From JABIEQ01 sp964516055 (GTDB lineage Bacteria; Patescibacteriota; Patescibacteriia; Magasanikbacterales; UBA922), in contig CAZEYK010000004.1 in the NCBI GenBank assembly GCA_964516055.1, positions 1 to 41,597 on the forward strand: a stretch of 41,597 nucleotides of DNA, in the 5' to 3' direction. This document shows positions 23,840 through 32,645 of this stretch, piece by piece. Position 1 is the stretch's first letter. Every line of letters begins with the position of its first letter. The notes beneath the pieces were generated by a model. That model ran no database searches. It was given only the letters and a program-made list of their open reading frames with translations, and was not told where the DNA came from. The position numbers were made by a program, and so were the translations under genes.

Positions 23840-24955
23840 ATGAATTCACAACAACATCCAAAAATAGGTATTGTATACCTCCTTTACTATCACAATGAAG
23901 AATATATTGATGATGTTGTGTCATCTCTCAAAAAAATTACCTATCCAAAAGACAGAATAGAATTTATTATTGTCTCAAATCCACATCCAGAACATGGGTC
24001 ATTTGTTCATTATTTGGAAAGTGCCGTAGTTCCACTCTCAGAAAAAGAAATTCCACGAGTAACTATTCTCGCACAAAAAGAAAATTTAGGATTTGCAGGT
24101 GGAAACAATGTTGGTGCTATATGGGCAATGGAACACGATTGCAAATACGTATTCTTCAATAATAACGATGGATTTTTTGCCGCTGATGCCATAGAGCCGC
24201 TCGTAGACACATTTGAAAATGATGACACCATCGGTGCCGCCCAATCTCTCATATTGCTTCACCCAGAAACAGAACTCGTGAACTGTACAGGAAACTCCTA
24301 TCATTACCTTGGGTTTGGTTTTTGTGATGAATATAGATCAAACATAAAAACCCTGTCATTACCAAAAATAAAAGACATCAACTACGCAAGTGGCGCGGCC
24401 CTCATGGTTCGGTCAGACCTGATAAAAAAATATGGCATGTGGGATGACGATTTTTTTCTCTATCACGAAGATCTTGAATGGTCCCTGCGTCTCAAAATGG
24501 CAGGCTATCGCATTGTGATGGTAACTGACTCAATCTTTTATCATAAATATAAATTTAGTCGTAGCATCACCAAATTTTATTGGATGGAACGGAATCGCTA
24601 TGGGGTCCTCCTCATGTTTTTTCGCTGGAAAACATTGTTGTTGCTTTTGCCAATGCTTCTCGTGATGGAACTTGGACTTATCGCGTTTGCCCTAAAAGGT
24701 GGATGGATAAAAGATCGTATAAGGGTGTATCAATATTGGAGCAAACTTGCACATTGGAAACTATGGCTCGGCAAGCGCAAAAAGATTAATGCTATTAGAA
24801 AGGTATCAGGAAAAAAAGATATCGACATTTTGCAATCAGCGGCAACGAAAATTTTGTTCCAAGATCAAGAAATGCAAAATCCATTATTGATCTATGTAGG
24901 GAATCCAATCATGAACCTTTACGCTGGAATAATCAGACATATAATTAAATGGTAA
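23840..24955 (+). CDS. GT2 family glycosyltransferase with C-terminal membrane segment
   Basis: 371 residues. IGIVYLLYYHNEEYIDDVVSSL, IVSNPHPEHG, NLGFAGGNNVGA, FFNNNDGFF (NND instead of the usual NPD), ASGAALMVRSDL and WDDDFFLYHEDLEWSLRL define a GT2 enzyme. Hydrophobic helices near residues 265-295 suggest membrane association. It is the fourth GT2 of the series 20454-24955. Confidence 0.9.
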   Translation: MNSQQHPKIGIVYLLYYHNEEYIDDVVSSLKKITYPKDRIEFIIVSNPHPEHGSFVHYLESAVVPLSEKEIPRVTILAQKENLGFAGGNNVGAIWAMEHDCKYVFFNNNDGFFAADAIEPLVDTFENDDTIGAAQSLILLHPETELVNCTGNSYHYLGFGFCDEYRSNIKTLSLPKIKDINYASGAALMVRSDLIKKYGMWDDDFFLYHEDLEWSLRLKMAGYRIVMVTDSIFYHKYKFSRSITKFYWMERNRYGVLLMFFRWKTLLLLLPMLLVMELGLIAFALKGGWIKDRIRVYQYWSKLAHWKLWLGKRKKINAIRKVSGKKDIDILQSAATKILFQDQEMQNPLLIYVGNPIMNLYAGIIRHIIKW

Positions 24956-24968
24956 CGGTGCTGTACGT

Positions 24969-25391
24969 ATGAATGATCAAGTTAAAGTTTCAACAGGAGT
25001 CGTTATACATAATTCACAAGGAGATATATTTATGGCACGTTGTCCAAAATGGAGTAACTATTGGACAATACCTGGTGGTGGATTAGAATACGGAGAAACC
25101 ATAGCAGACTGTGCAAAAAGAGAAGCAAAAGAAGAAACAGGATTAGATATTACAGATATTCATTTTGATAAAACCGTGGAAGCTATTTTTCCAGAAAAAT
25201 GTAAAGAAAAAAAACATTTTATATTCCTCAACATTTTTGCACGAGTGATTGATGATACACAGCCAGTAACACTTAATGATGAATTTGAAGAGTATGAGTG
25301 GCTCACACCAGAAGAAGCTATAAAAAGAGTTGGAAATGAATTTACCAAAAACCTAATTACAGATTTTGTAAAATGGTATGAAAAAAATTAG
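24969..25391 (+). CDS. Nudix hydrolase
   Basis: 140 residues. The Nudix box is complete: GGLEYGETIADCAK followed by REAKEETGL, exactly GX5EX7REUXEEXGU. It probably hydrolyses a nucleoside diphosphate derivative, with the exact substrate unknown. Its last 14 nt overlap the start of the RmlA-like gene, indicating translational coupling, and it may serve sugar-nucleotide housekeeping. Confidence 0.92.
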   Translation: MNDQVKVSTGVVIHNSQGDIFMARCPKWSNYWTIPGGGLEYGETIADCAKREAKEETGLDITDIHFDKTVEAIFPEKCKEKKHFIFLNIFARVIDDTQPVTLNDEFEEYEWLTPEEAIKRVGNEFTKNLITDFVKWYEKN

Positions 25392-26478
25392 AAAAGCAAT
25401 CCTGACCGGTGGGGGACGAGGAACCAGATTGCATCCAGTCACCACAACAATCAACAAACATTTACTCCCGCTTGCTAACAAACCAATGATTTTTCATGCA
25501 ATCGAAAAAGTCGTAGAAGCTGGCGTTACCCATATTTATATCAATACCAACCCAGGTGAGATAGAACTCCAAAAACACATCGGTGATGGAGGACATTGGG
25601 GAGTCAATATTACCTTCTTCGAGCAAACTGGCGGACCACAAGGAATTGCTCACGTAGTAAAACAAGCTGAAAAATTTATAGGCAAAGAACCATTTATCTT
25701 TTATCTCTCAGATAACATTTTATTGGGAAGTGTTAAAAACATGGTAGAAGATTTCGAACAAAGCGATGTTGATTGTATGCTCGCGCTTTCAGAAGTACCA
25801 GACCCAGAGCGGTTTGGTGTGCCCATATTTCATGAAGATGGAAAAACGCTCATGGATGTATGGGAAAAACCGCACAATCCACCAAATAATTTCGCCGTAA
25901 CAGGCATTTATATTTATGGGCCAAATATATTTTTTGGCGCATTTGATAACATAGAAAAGAGTGCTCGTGGTGAATATGAAATTTCTAGTATTCACTCTCA
26001 CTTTATCAAAACCGGAAAAAAAGTCGGCTACAAAGAAATTACCGGATGGTGGAAAGACACAGGAAAACCAGAAGATCTTCTTATTGCCAACAGACTCCTT
26101 TTAGAGCATATTCATGAAAATGACTTCCTTCGACATAAGCATGTAGAAAATATCGCTAATATTGAAGGAAAAGTACACATTGGTCGCGGAACACAAATTG
26201 GAGAAAACGTTACCATTAAAGGCCCCGTGATTATTGGAGAAAACTGTGTTTTGGAAAATTGTACCATTCTGCCTCATACAACCATCGGTTCTGGCTGTGA
26301 GATAAAACATGCGACAATTAAACACAGTATTATTCTCGATAATGCAACAATTAGTTGTCATCTTACCATCGATAACAGTATCATAGGGAAGTCAGCACAA
26401 CTGATTGAAAAACAACCTCCTCAAGAAAAACAAGCACATCGTATGATCCTCGGGGACAAAACAGTCATTGAATTATAA
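25378..26478 (+). CDS. rmlA: Glucose-1-phosphate thymidylyltransferase (long RmlA type)
   Basis: 366 residues. The N-terminal nucleotidyltransferase domain has KAILTGGGRGTRLHPVTTTI (pyrophosphorylase signature), LPLANKPMI, GGPQGIAH, FYLSDNIL and GWWKDTGKPEDLL. The C-terminal ~120 residues are hexapeptide repeats (IGRGTQIGENVTIKGPVIIG) of a left-handed beta-helix, as in the long RmlA/RmlA3 subfamily. It makes dTDP-glucose for the RmlB-like enzyme at 14568. The intrinsic terminator right after it ends the locus. Confidence 0.9.
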   Translation: MKKIRKAILTGGGRGTRLHPVTTTINKHLLPLANKPMIFHAIEKVVEAGVTHIYINTNPGEIELQKHIGDGGHWGVNITFFEQTGGPQGIAHVVKQAEKFIGKEPFIFYLSDNILLGSVKNMVEDFEQSDVDCMLALSEVPDPERFGVPIFHEDGKTLMDVWEKPHNPPNNFAVTGIYIYGPNIFFGAFDNIEKSARGEYEISSIHSHFIKTGKKVGYKEITGWWKDTGKPEDLLIANRLLLEHIHENDFLRHKHVENIANIEGKVHIGRGTQIGENVTIKGPVIIGENCVLENCTILPHTTIGSGCEIKHATIKHSIILDNATISCHLTIDNSIIGKSAQLIEKQPPQEKQAHRMILGDKTVIEL

Positions 26479-26510
26479 AGAAAAAAGTTCAAGAAGTTGA
26501 GATTTCATAG

Positions 26511-26545
26511 AAATAAAAAACAGCATATTATGCTGTTTTTTATTT
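26511..26545. terminator. Bidirectional terminator between rmlA and the PEGA gene
   Basis: A 16-bp stem (26511-26526 with 26530-26545, ATT loop) has T-rich arms on both strands and serves convergent genes. Confidence 0.9.
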
Positions 26546-26561
26546 AGCTATAAACGAATTA

Positions 26562-27893
26562 TTAATACTCAAGGACAAACAAATCTCGTTTTTCCGCAAT
26601 AGTTCCTAAAATAAATATTCTTTTTCCCAGTATATCAACTGCAATATGTTCAATATCAGCATTCTCAAACAAGGTATCTCGAACTTGGTATCCAGGGTTA
26701 TATACTTCAAGTTTATCTCCTTTGTGAAGCAGTAACTGCCCATGTTCATCAAGCGGGTGAACAGAATGTAGTGGTTCTCCCGTTCGTTCAATAAGCGCAA
26801 AAGTTCCATCAGCAAAGATACTCCACAATTCCGTTTCAGACCACAAAAGCCATTCGTTTGTTTGTCTATTATACATGGATTGCATATTAGCAAATGTTTG
26901 AATAGAATGATCATCAGAAAGAGAAAACAAAAGAATGCCAGTAGGTGTTTGCAAAAGTATTCGATGATCATTTACATCAAGAAAAGAAGTGACGGTAAAT
27001 TCTTGAGGAAGTTCCATCGAAACCAGCAACTGTCCCTGTTGATCAAATTGTTCGATTCTATTAGAAATAGCATTGTACTCCCACAGTTGTTCTCCTGCAT
27101 CAAGGTACCATATAGAAGATGTTGGGGTATATGGCAATCGAGTAAGTTCTTTTGTCGGTTGCATAGAAAATAATGACCCATCAAGAGCAACCACCAGCCC
27201 ATAACGGTCGTGCCATTGGGCAGGAGAAGAAAGTGGCCCATCAATAGAAACTCGTTGTTCATTATTATCGAATACAAAAAGTCTTCCACCCAAATCAGTC
27301 ATATCAACAAGAAACAAATCAGCTCGTTGTGACCATGAAATATGTGGTGCAGAAGCAAACGATTGGCGCAATAAGAGTGACGGTTGTGGAGGATCTTCTT
27401 TGAGAGAAAGTCGGTATAATTCATAAATGCCATCATCCTCAGTAGAAAAAAGAAGGGAATCATTAAAAACACCAGGATAAAGAGCCGTAATAGAAAAATA
27501 GGCATCAGTCAAAAATGGGTAAGGAAGACTATCTTTAAATAAACTAATATTACGAATAAACGTCGTTTTATTACTATCAACGATAATAGTTTTTTCCCAA
27601 TCCCGGTAACCATCACGAGACACCCGAAGGAGGTAATTTCCCGGAGCACGATTGGTTAATCGTAAAGGAATAGTCTTTTTTATGGGGACATTATTGATAA
27701 ATACAGAGGCGTCTTTTGGCTGGACATCAACACTAATAACTCCTGTTTGTCGTATTGCATGATTAACAAAATCATAGCGATAGCCAGCAGTATATAAGAT
27801 AGTAAGGGGTGCCGCAACCAAAAAAAGCATAACCCAAAATGCCATGATTGCAATACGATATGGGCGAGTGATAATTATTTTTGGGTAAGACAT
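26562..27893 (-). CDS. PEGA-domain membrane-anchored protein
   Basis: 443 residues. One N-terminal membrane helix (about 13-35) is followed by a PEGA domain (about 50-115; APGNYLLRVSRDGYRDWEKTI). The remaining extracytoplasmic ~320 residues look like a beta-propeller (repeated W/L strand patterns). PEGA proteins with this layout are common in Patescibacteria and are thought to lie at the cell surface; the function is unknown. It is divergent from murA; the promoter region is 27894-27987. T is at -1. Confidence 0.8.
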   Translation of the reverse strand: MSYPKIIITRPYRIAIMAFWVMLFLVAAPLTILYTAGYRYDFVNHAIRQTGVISVDVQPKDASVFINNVPIKKTIPLRLTNRAPGNYLLRVSRDGYRDWEKTIIVDSNKTTFIRNISLFKDSLPYPFLTDAYFSITALYPGVFNDSLLFSTEDDGIYELYRLSLKEDPPQPSLLLRQSFASAPHISWSQRADLFLVDMTDLGGRLFVFDNNEQRVSIDGPLSSPAQWHDRYGLVVALDGSLFSMQPTKELTRLPYTPTSSIWYLDAGEQLWEYNAISNRIEQFDQQGQLLVSMELPQEFTVTSFLDVNDHRILLQTPTGILLFSLSDDHSIQTFANMQSMYNRQTNEWLLWSETELWSIFADGTFALIERTGEPLHSVHPLDEHGQLLLHKGDKLEVYNPGYQVRDTLFENADIEHIAVDILGKRIFILGTIAEKRDLFVLEY

Positions 27894-27925
27894 AAATTGT
27901 GCATAATATAGCCAAATTGTGAAAA

Positions 27926-27954
27926 TTGCGCTTTTTGTGAATTCACGTTATAAT
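27926..27954 (+). promoter_or_regulatory. Predicted promoter of the murA operon
   Basis: TTGCGC (27926-27931), 17-nt spacer, perfect TATAAT (27949-27954). Transcription should start near 27961, about 27 nt before the ATG. An imperfect copy of the TTTGGCTATA element lies on the opposite strand at 27908-27917. Confidence 0.75.
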
Positions 27955-27987
27955 CATACCGTATCAACCAACCAAAATCAATGACCT

Positions 27988-29295
27988 ATGAGTTATTACG
28001 TTGTTAAAGGAGGGAAATCCCTCTCTGGAAGTATTGAAACTGTTTCAGGGAAAAATGCCACCATTGCCCTTCTTTTTGCTTCATTGTTATTAAAAGGAAA
28101 AACAACGCTTCATGATATGACACGAGTACAAGAAGTACATCGTGTACTTGAATTACTCGAAAGTATAGGCGTGAGTTTTATCTGGAAAGACGAAACAACT
28201 CTTGAACTTGATACCAGCAAAAAACTTTCTCTCGACACCATAGATAAAAAGGCCTGTGCTTCAGGAAGAATTTCATTATTGCTCATGGGAGCCCTCGCCA
28301 AACGAGAAAAAGCATTCAAATTGTATCGAACAAGTGGCTGTGATCTTGGAAAAAGAACCGTTAACCCACACATCTTTGGCATGCAAAAATTTGGTATCGA
28401 AGTAGAAAAAAAAGCAACCTACTACAATATAAAAAATACTATTGTAAAGGGAGCAAATATTGTCATGTATGAATCAGGAGATACCACCACAGAAAATATC
28501 ATCATGGCGGCAGTACTTGCAAAAGGAGATACCACCATCAAATTTGCTTCAGCAAATTACATGGTACAAGACCTTTGCCATTTTCTTAAAAAAGCAGGAG
28601 CAAATATTAGCGGTATTGGTACAACAACACTGCACATATCAGGAGTAAAAAAACTCAAAGATACCGTATCATACAGTGTCGCACCAGATCCTATTGATGC
28701 CATGGCATGGATTGCGCTCGCTATTACCACAAAATCTCCACTCACCATAAAAAATTGTCCACTTGAGTTTCTTGAATTAGAATTAGAAAAACTCGCAGTC
28801 ATGGGACAAGAGTTTAACATAAAAAATAAGCATTCAAATAAAGAAGGATACCTTACCGTCTGTGATATTCAGATTATTCCATCAAAACTCACGGCACTTC
28901 CAGACAAAATTTATGGAAGACCATTCCCTGGATTAAATATTGACAACCTCCCATTTTTTGCCCCAATTGCCACTCAGGCAGAAGGAAAAACACTCATCCA
29001 CGATTGGCCATACGAGAATAGAGCACTCTATAATTTAGAATTTCAAAAACTTGGTGCCAATGTTATTTTACTTGATCCACATAGAGTTATTATTGAAGGA
29101 CCAACACCACTCAAAGCAAACGAAGTTATCGCCCCGTACGCCATACGACCCGCTATGTCCATTCTTATTGCAATGATTGCCGCAAAAGGAACCTCAATAT
29201 TAAGAAATATTTATCCAATTGAACGAGCGTACGATAATCTTATCGAGCGTCTCCAGTCAATAGGCGTAGATATTATAAAAGAAGAAAAAATTTAA
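27988..29295 (+). CDS. murA: UDP-N-acetylglucosamine 1-carboxyvinyltransferase-like (divergent MurA)
   Basis: 435 residues, EPSP synthase/MurA fold. Catalytic Lys-Asn (SGKNAT), the Cys in TSGCDLGKRTVNPH, an Asp in the GLNIDNLPFF loop and a Arg in AIRPAMSI correspond to active-site residues of MurA. The surroundings diverge from usual MurA (RASxxxxGPLLAR and GFPTD are not conserved), so a related enolpyruvyl transferase is possible. Expected role: first committed step of peptidoglycan synthesis. It heads an operon with tiny gaps. Confidence 0.8.
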   Translation: MSYYVVKGGKSLSGSIETVSGKNATIALLFASLLLKGKTTLHDMTRVQEVHRVLELLESIGVSFIWKDETTLELDTSKKLSLDTIDKKACASGRISLLLMGALAKREKAFKLYRTSGCDLGKRTVNPHIFGMQKFGIEVEKKATYYNIKNTIVKGANIVMYESGDTTTENIIMAAVLAKGDTTIKFASANYMVQDLCHFLKKAGANISGIGTTTLHISGVKKLKDTVSYSVAPDPIDAMAWIALAITTKSPLTIKNCPLEFLELELEKLAVMGQEFNIKNKHSNKEGYLTVCDIQIIPSKLTALPDKIYGRPFPGLNIDNLPFFAPIATQAEGKTLIHDWPYENRALYNLEFQKLGANVILLDPHRVIIEGPTPLKANEVIAPYAIRPAMSILIAMIAAKGTSILRNIYPIERAYDNLIERLQSIGVDIIKEEKI

Positions 29296-29306
29296 TACTG
29301 TATACC

Positions 29307-30569
29307 ATGAACACACATAAAAAATATAATAAACTGTATACCTTCGTCGGGGTGGTAAGTGCGCTTGTCGTATTTGGTGCAGGAATTTTTGTGGGCACTA
29401 TTATTGAAGTAAGAAAATCAGTCCTTGATGGAGATGGAGAAGTACAAATTTCAAAAGTTCTCGATTTGTATAGTAAAACCAGATCAGACGAAGTAAGCTT
29501 TAATCAGTTTTGGAACATCTGGGATAAAATCAAAACAAAACACGTCAGTAACAAAGAGATTTCTGATGTTGACTTGTTTTATGGGGCTATGGAAGGACTT
29601 GTTAAAGGATTAGATGATCCATACTCTGTTTATTTCCCCCCAAAAGAAGCACAAGAATTTGCCAAAGATCTCGCTGGAGAATTTGAAGGAATTGGTGCAG
29701 AAATCGGTATCCGTGATGAGCGGCTTACGGTTATTGCGCCATTACCAGAATCTCCTGCAGAAAAATCTGGACTCAAGACAGGAGATAAAATTCTTGCAAT
29801 CGATGGAGAAGATACGTTTGGTATCACTGTTGAGTCAGCTGTACAAAAAATTCGAGGAAAAAGAGGAACAACAGTTACACTCACCATGAGCAGCAATGGA
29901 TTAAATACCGCACGAGATGTCGATATTACAAGAGACACCATCAATGTTCCTACCGTTCGATTAGAAACAGTCGGAGATAACATTGCCCACTTGCGGGTGA
30001 GTTACTTTAATGGAGAAACAGGAAAAGAATTCGACAAAGCCGTCAAAGAAATTATCAAACAAAACCCCAAAGGAATTATTCTTGATATGAGAAGCAATCC
30101 AGGTGGATTTCTTGATACCTCTATAGATGTTGCCAGTGAATGGATAAAAGAAGGAGTGATTGTTTCTGAAAAATTTACAAATGGCAAAGTACAACATCAT
30201 GACACCACAGGATTACACCGACTCGCTGGATACAAGACGATTGTCCTCGTTGATGGAGGAACTGCCTCCGGTTCAGAAATTGTTGCTGGTGCATTGCAAG
30301 ATTATGAACAGGCAACACTGGTAGGACAAAAAACATATGGAAAAGGATCTGTACAAGATTTTGAACCATTTTCTGATGGCTCTGCCCTCAAACTTACTAT
30401 TGCCAAATGGTTTACCCCAAAGGATAGGGGAATTGATGGTGAAGGAATTGCTCCTGATATCGAATTAGAAGAACAATTTAGCGTAAACGAAGATCTTCCA
30501 GAAGGAGATGAAAATAGAATCACCGATCTTGGTTTAGAAAAAGCGTTAGAGTTATTAAATACAAAATAA
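29307..30569 (+). CDS. S41 family C-terminal processing peptidase
   Basis: 420 residues. N-terminal hydrophobic helix (about 12-32) suggests membrane anchoring. A PDZ domain (about 105-190) contains GIGAEIG...GDKILAIDGEDT, and the protease domain has DMRSNPGG, the nucleophile GGTASGSEI (Ser about 321) and the Lys of TYGKGSVQ (about 346). This is the Ctp/Tsp family, which trims or degrades secreted proteins. The start is 11 nt after murA. It has C at -1, an exception in this window. Confidence 0.93.
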   Translation: MNTHKKYNKLYTFVGVVSALVVFGAGIFVGTIIEVRKSVLDGDGEVQISKVLDLYSKTRSDEVSFNQFWNIWDKIKTKHVSNKEISDVDLFYGAMEGLVKGLDDPYSVYFPPKEAQEFAKDLAGEFEGIGAEIGIRDERLTVIAPLPESPAEKSGLKTGDKILAIDGEDTFGITVESAVQKIRGKRGTTVTLTMSSNGLNTARDVDITRDTINVPTVRLETVGDNIAHLRVSYFNGETGKEFDKAVKEIIKQNPKGIILDMRSNPGGFLDTSIDVASEWIKEGVIVSEKFTNGKVQHHDTTGLHRLAGYKTIVLVDGGTASGSEIVAGALQDYEQATLVGQKTYGKGSVQDFEPFSDGSALKLTIAKWFTPKDRGIDGEGIAPDIELEEQFSVNEDLPEGDENRITDLGLEKALELLNTK

Positions 30570-30573
30570 TACT

Positions 30574-30918
30574 ATGTTTAAAGGAGTAGTAATAGAAGGA
30601 GATGGCATCGGTCGTCAAATGGGGTTTCCCACCGCAAATCTCAACATTGTTGCAGATAAAACTCAACTCAAAGATGGTATCTATGCCGTACATGCTATGC
30701 TTGACAATATTCAGTACAATGCGGCAGCATACATTCATAGAGCACGACAGAAGGTAGAAATATACCTCATTGGATATACAGGATCAGATTTTTACGGAAA
30801 AGAAATCACGGTTGATCCGGTACAAAAAGTAAGTGAAGTTATTGCCATCACCGATGTAGAAGAACTCAAACAAAAAATAGCCGACGACGTTGAACTCGTC
30901 AAAGACATCTTAACCTAA
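30574..30918 (+). CDS. Stand-alone riboflavin kinase domain
   Basis: 114 residues. GIGRQMGFPTANLNI (ATP/Mg site with PTAN), DGIYAVHA, VEIYLIGY (catalytic Glu) and FYGKEITVD match the kinase domain of bacterial RibF, but the N-terminal FMN adenylyltransferase domain of that bifunctional enzyme is missing. It should make FMN from riboflavin. It is 4 nt after the protease gene and 7 nt before ribE, so it is translated in the same operon. FAD would require another enzyme. Confidence 0.82.
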   Translation: MFKGVVIEGDGIGRQMGFPTANLNIVADKTQLKDGIYAVHAMLDNIQYNAAAYIHRARQKVEIYLIGYTGSDFYGKEITVDPVQKVSEVIAITDVEELKQKIADDVELVKDILT

Positions 30919-30925
30919 ACAGAGT

Positions 30926-31522
30926 ATGTTTACTGGCATCATTACCGCACAAGGAAAAATTATCACGCATGAGAAGACAACTCCGCAAAAGATAACCGTA
31001 CAAGCAGAAAATTTTTTTGATTCAGCAAAAATTGGCGATAGTATTGCTATTGATGGTGTCTGTTTGACCATTGTAGAAAAAAAGGCAGATACTGCTGTAT
31101 TTGAAGTGGCTGATGAAACATTGCGACTTACCACACTAGGGAATATACACGTAGGCTCACAAGTAAATCTCGAAAAGCCGATGACAATAGGGGACACCCT
31201 CGATGGGCATATTGTCCAGGGACATGTAGACGGTATGGCTAAAGTTGTCGCTGTTGACGATCAAGGAGCAGACCTCGTTATCACCATCTCGTTGCCAGAA
31301 GAACTCAACACGCATATTGTGCATAAAGGATCAATCACCATAAATGGCACTAGCCTTACTGTTACCAAAAAAGAAGGAAACAACGTCTCCGTCATGTTAA
31401 TCCCTCATACAAGAGAAGTTACCAACCTTGGCGCATTACAAACCGGAGCTGCGGTAAATATTGAAGTTGATGTTATTAGTAAATACGTTGCTTCACATCT
31501 TGCGCATTTAACACAATCATAA
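30926..31522 (+). CDS. ribE: Riboflavin synthase (alpha subunit)
   Basis: 198 residues. Two lumazine-binding repeats: MFTGIITAQGKI...GDSIAIDGVCLTI (first) and NLEKPMTIGDTLDGHIVQGHVDG...SITINGTSLTV (second). It dismutates two 6,7-dimethyl-8-ribityllumazine molecules into riboflavin. It lies immediately before ribH, whose product supplies the substrate. No FMN riboswitch is seen, as there is no room for a leader. Confidence 0.95.
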   Translation: MFTGIITAQGKIITHEKTTPQKITVQAENFFDSAKIGDSIAIDGVCLTIVEKKADTAVFEVADETLRLTTLGNIHVGSQVNLEKPMTIGDTLDGHIVQGHVDGMAKVVAVDDQGADLVITISLPEELNTHIVHKGSITINGTSLTVTKKEGNNVSVMLIPHTREVTNLGALQTGAAVNIEVDVISKYVASHLAHLTQS

Positions 31523-31526
31523 GTAT

Positions 31527-31967
31527 ATGGCTAAAGGCATTACCCTCCCAAAACAACAGGGAGTAGGAAAACGCATTGGTATTGTTTCTACCCTGTGGAA
31601 TAAAGAAGTTGTGGATCAGCTGGTCAATGAATGCAAACAAGCACTGCTTGATTCAGAAGTGGCAAACCAGGATATTATTCTATATGAAGTCCCTGGGGCT
31701 TATGAACTACCACGTGGTGCAAAACAATTGATGGAAAAAGAACACGTAGATGCCGTTGTATGTATTGGTGTACTCGTAAAAGGACAAACCATGCATTTTG
31801 AATACATTTCTGAAGCTGTGACCCAAGGAATTATGACATTGAACCTTACCACAGATATCCCTGTAACCTATGGCGTACTCAACTGCCTCAGCGAAGATCA
31901 AGTCCTCTCAAGGAAAAACCATGCATACGAATGGGGACTATCAGCAATTCACATGAGCAATCTTTAA
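31527..31967 (+). CDS. ribH: 6,7-dimethyl-8-ribityllumazine synthase
   Basis: 146 residues. IGIVSTLWNKEVVDQL, EVPGAYELPRGAKQL and the GVLVKGQTMHFEYISEAVTQGI segment with catalytic His (about 90) identify lumazine synthase. VTYGVLNCLSEDQ follows as in the family. Icosahedral or pentameric assembly is family knowledge. It condenses the pyrimidinedione from RibD with the butanone phosphate from RibB/RibBA; neither of those genes is in the window. Confidence 0.95.
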   Translation: MAKGITLPKQQGVGKRIGIVSTLWNKEVVDQLVNECKQALLDSEVANQDIILYEVPGAYELPRGAKQLMEKEHVDAVVCIGVLVKGQTMHFEYISEAVTQGIMTLNLTTDIPVTYGVLNCLSEDQVLSRKNHAYEWGLSAIHMSNL

Positions 31968-31996
31968 TTCAGAATAATTTTTATACTTGTAATCCT

Positions 31997-32242
31997 ATGA
32001 TAGAACTTTACCAAATGGAACACTGCCCATTTTGTGCCAAAGTACGGCAAAAAATGGAAGAACTTGATCTCGACTATATTTGTCGTAACATGCCAAAAGG
32101 AAGTCCAAAGAGAAAACTCCTCGTTGCGCTCGGTGGCAAGGAACAAGTTCCATACCTTGTCGATACCACAAATCCAAAAAATCCTGTCATGATGTACGAA
32201 AGTGACGATATCAATGACTATTTAGAAAAAACATACAGCTAA
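31997..32242 (+). CDS. Glutaredoxin-like protein
   Basis: 81 residues from MIELYQMEHCPFC. The Cys-Pro-Phe-Cys redox site (C10, C13) and the VPYL segment with cis-Pro (about 55-58) are those of glutaredoxin or a glutathione S-transferase N-terminal domain. A Met upstream at 31931 overlaps ribH and is unlikely. It is the last gene before the terminator at 32249. Confidence 0.85.
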   Translation: MIELYQMEHCPFCAKVRQKMEELDLDYICRNMPKGSPKRKLLVALGGKEQVPYLVDTTNPKNPVMMYESDDINDYLEKTYS

Positions 32243-32248
32243 CAAAAA

Positions 32249-32267
32249 ACGGTGCTATCAGCACCGT
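32249..32267. terminator. Hairpin terminator between grx and the MazG-like gene
   Basis: ACGGTGCT (32249-32256) pairs with 32260-32267, ATC loop. On the minus strand TTTTTTG follows, so it is a good terminator for the MazG-like gene; on plus the tail is AGTTTT. Confidence 0.75.
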
Positions 32268-32271
32268 AGTT

Positions 32272-32610
32272 TTAAATGAGTAGTTTTAAATTATTCCGAT
32301 GCCGATCAATATCTCGCGTCGTTTTCTTCTCCAAATTTTTTTCCAATGCCTCTGTCAAATTTACGCCAGACTGATTTGCAATACAAATAAGGACAAACAG
32401 TACATCGGCAAGTTCATCACCAAGATCTCCTTTTTCTTGTCCTTCTTTGTAACTTTGATCACCATATTCACGAGAAATAATTCGTGCAACTTCACCAACT
32501 TCCTCTGTGAGCTGTGCCATGTTCGTCAATTGTGAAAAATAGCGGACGCCAAGATCTTGAATCCACGTATCCACCAATCCTTGTGCTTCTTTAATAGTAA
32601 TATCAGACAT
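32272..32610 (-). CDS. MazG-like nucleoside triphosphate pyrophosphohydrolase
   Basis: 112 residues. LTEEVGEVARII and GDELADVLFVLICIAN carry the EExxE and DxxE metal-binding motifs of the all-alpha NTP pyrophosphohydrolase superfamily. It would remove pyrophosphate from non-canonical NTPs as a nucleotide-pool cleaner. It is a single short domain, as in phage and Patescibacteria MazG-like proteins. It has T at -1 and no Shine-Dalgarno site. Confidence 0.85.
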   Translation of the reverse strand: MSDITIKEAQGLVDTWIQDLGVRYFSQLTNMAQLTEEVGEVARIISREYGDQSYKEGQEKGDLGDELADVLFVLICIANQSGVNLTEALEKNLEKKTTRDIDRHRNNLKLLI

Positions 32611-32645
32611 AAAAAAATAGGTCGTAAGTTATATTTTCGTATATG

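Noticed and set aside
30570..30925. FMN riboswitch for the riboflavin genes
   Set aside because: The gaps are 4 and 7 nt, too short for any leader, and no riboswitch motif is seen upstream of murA.
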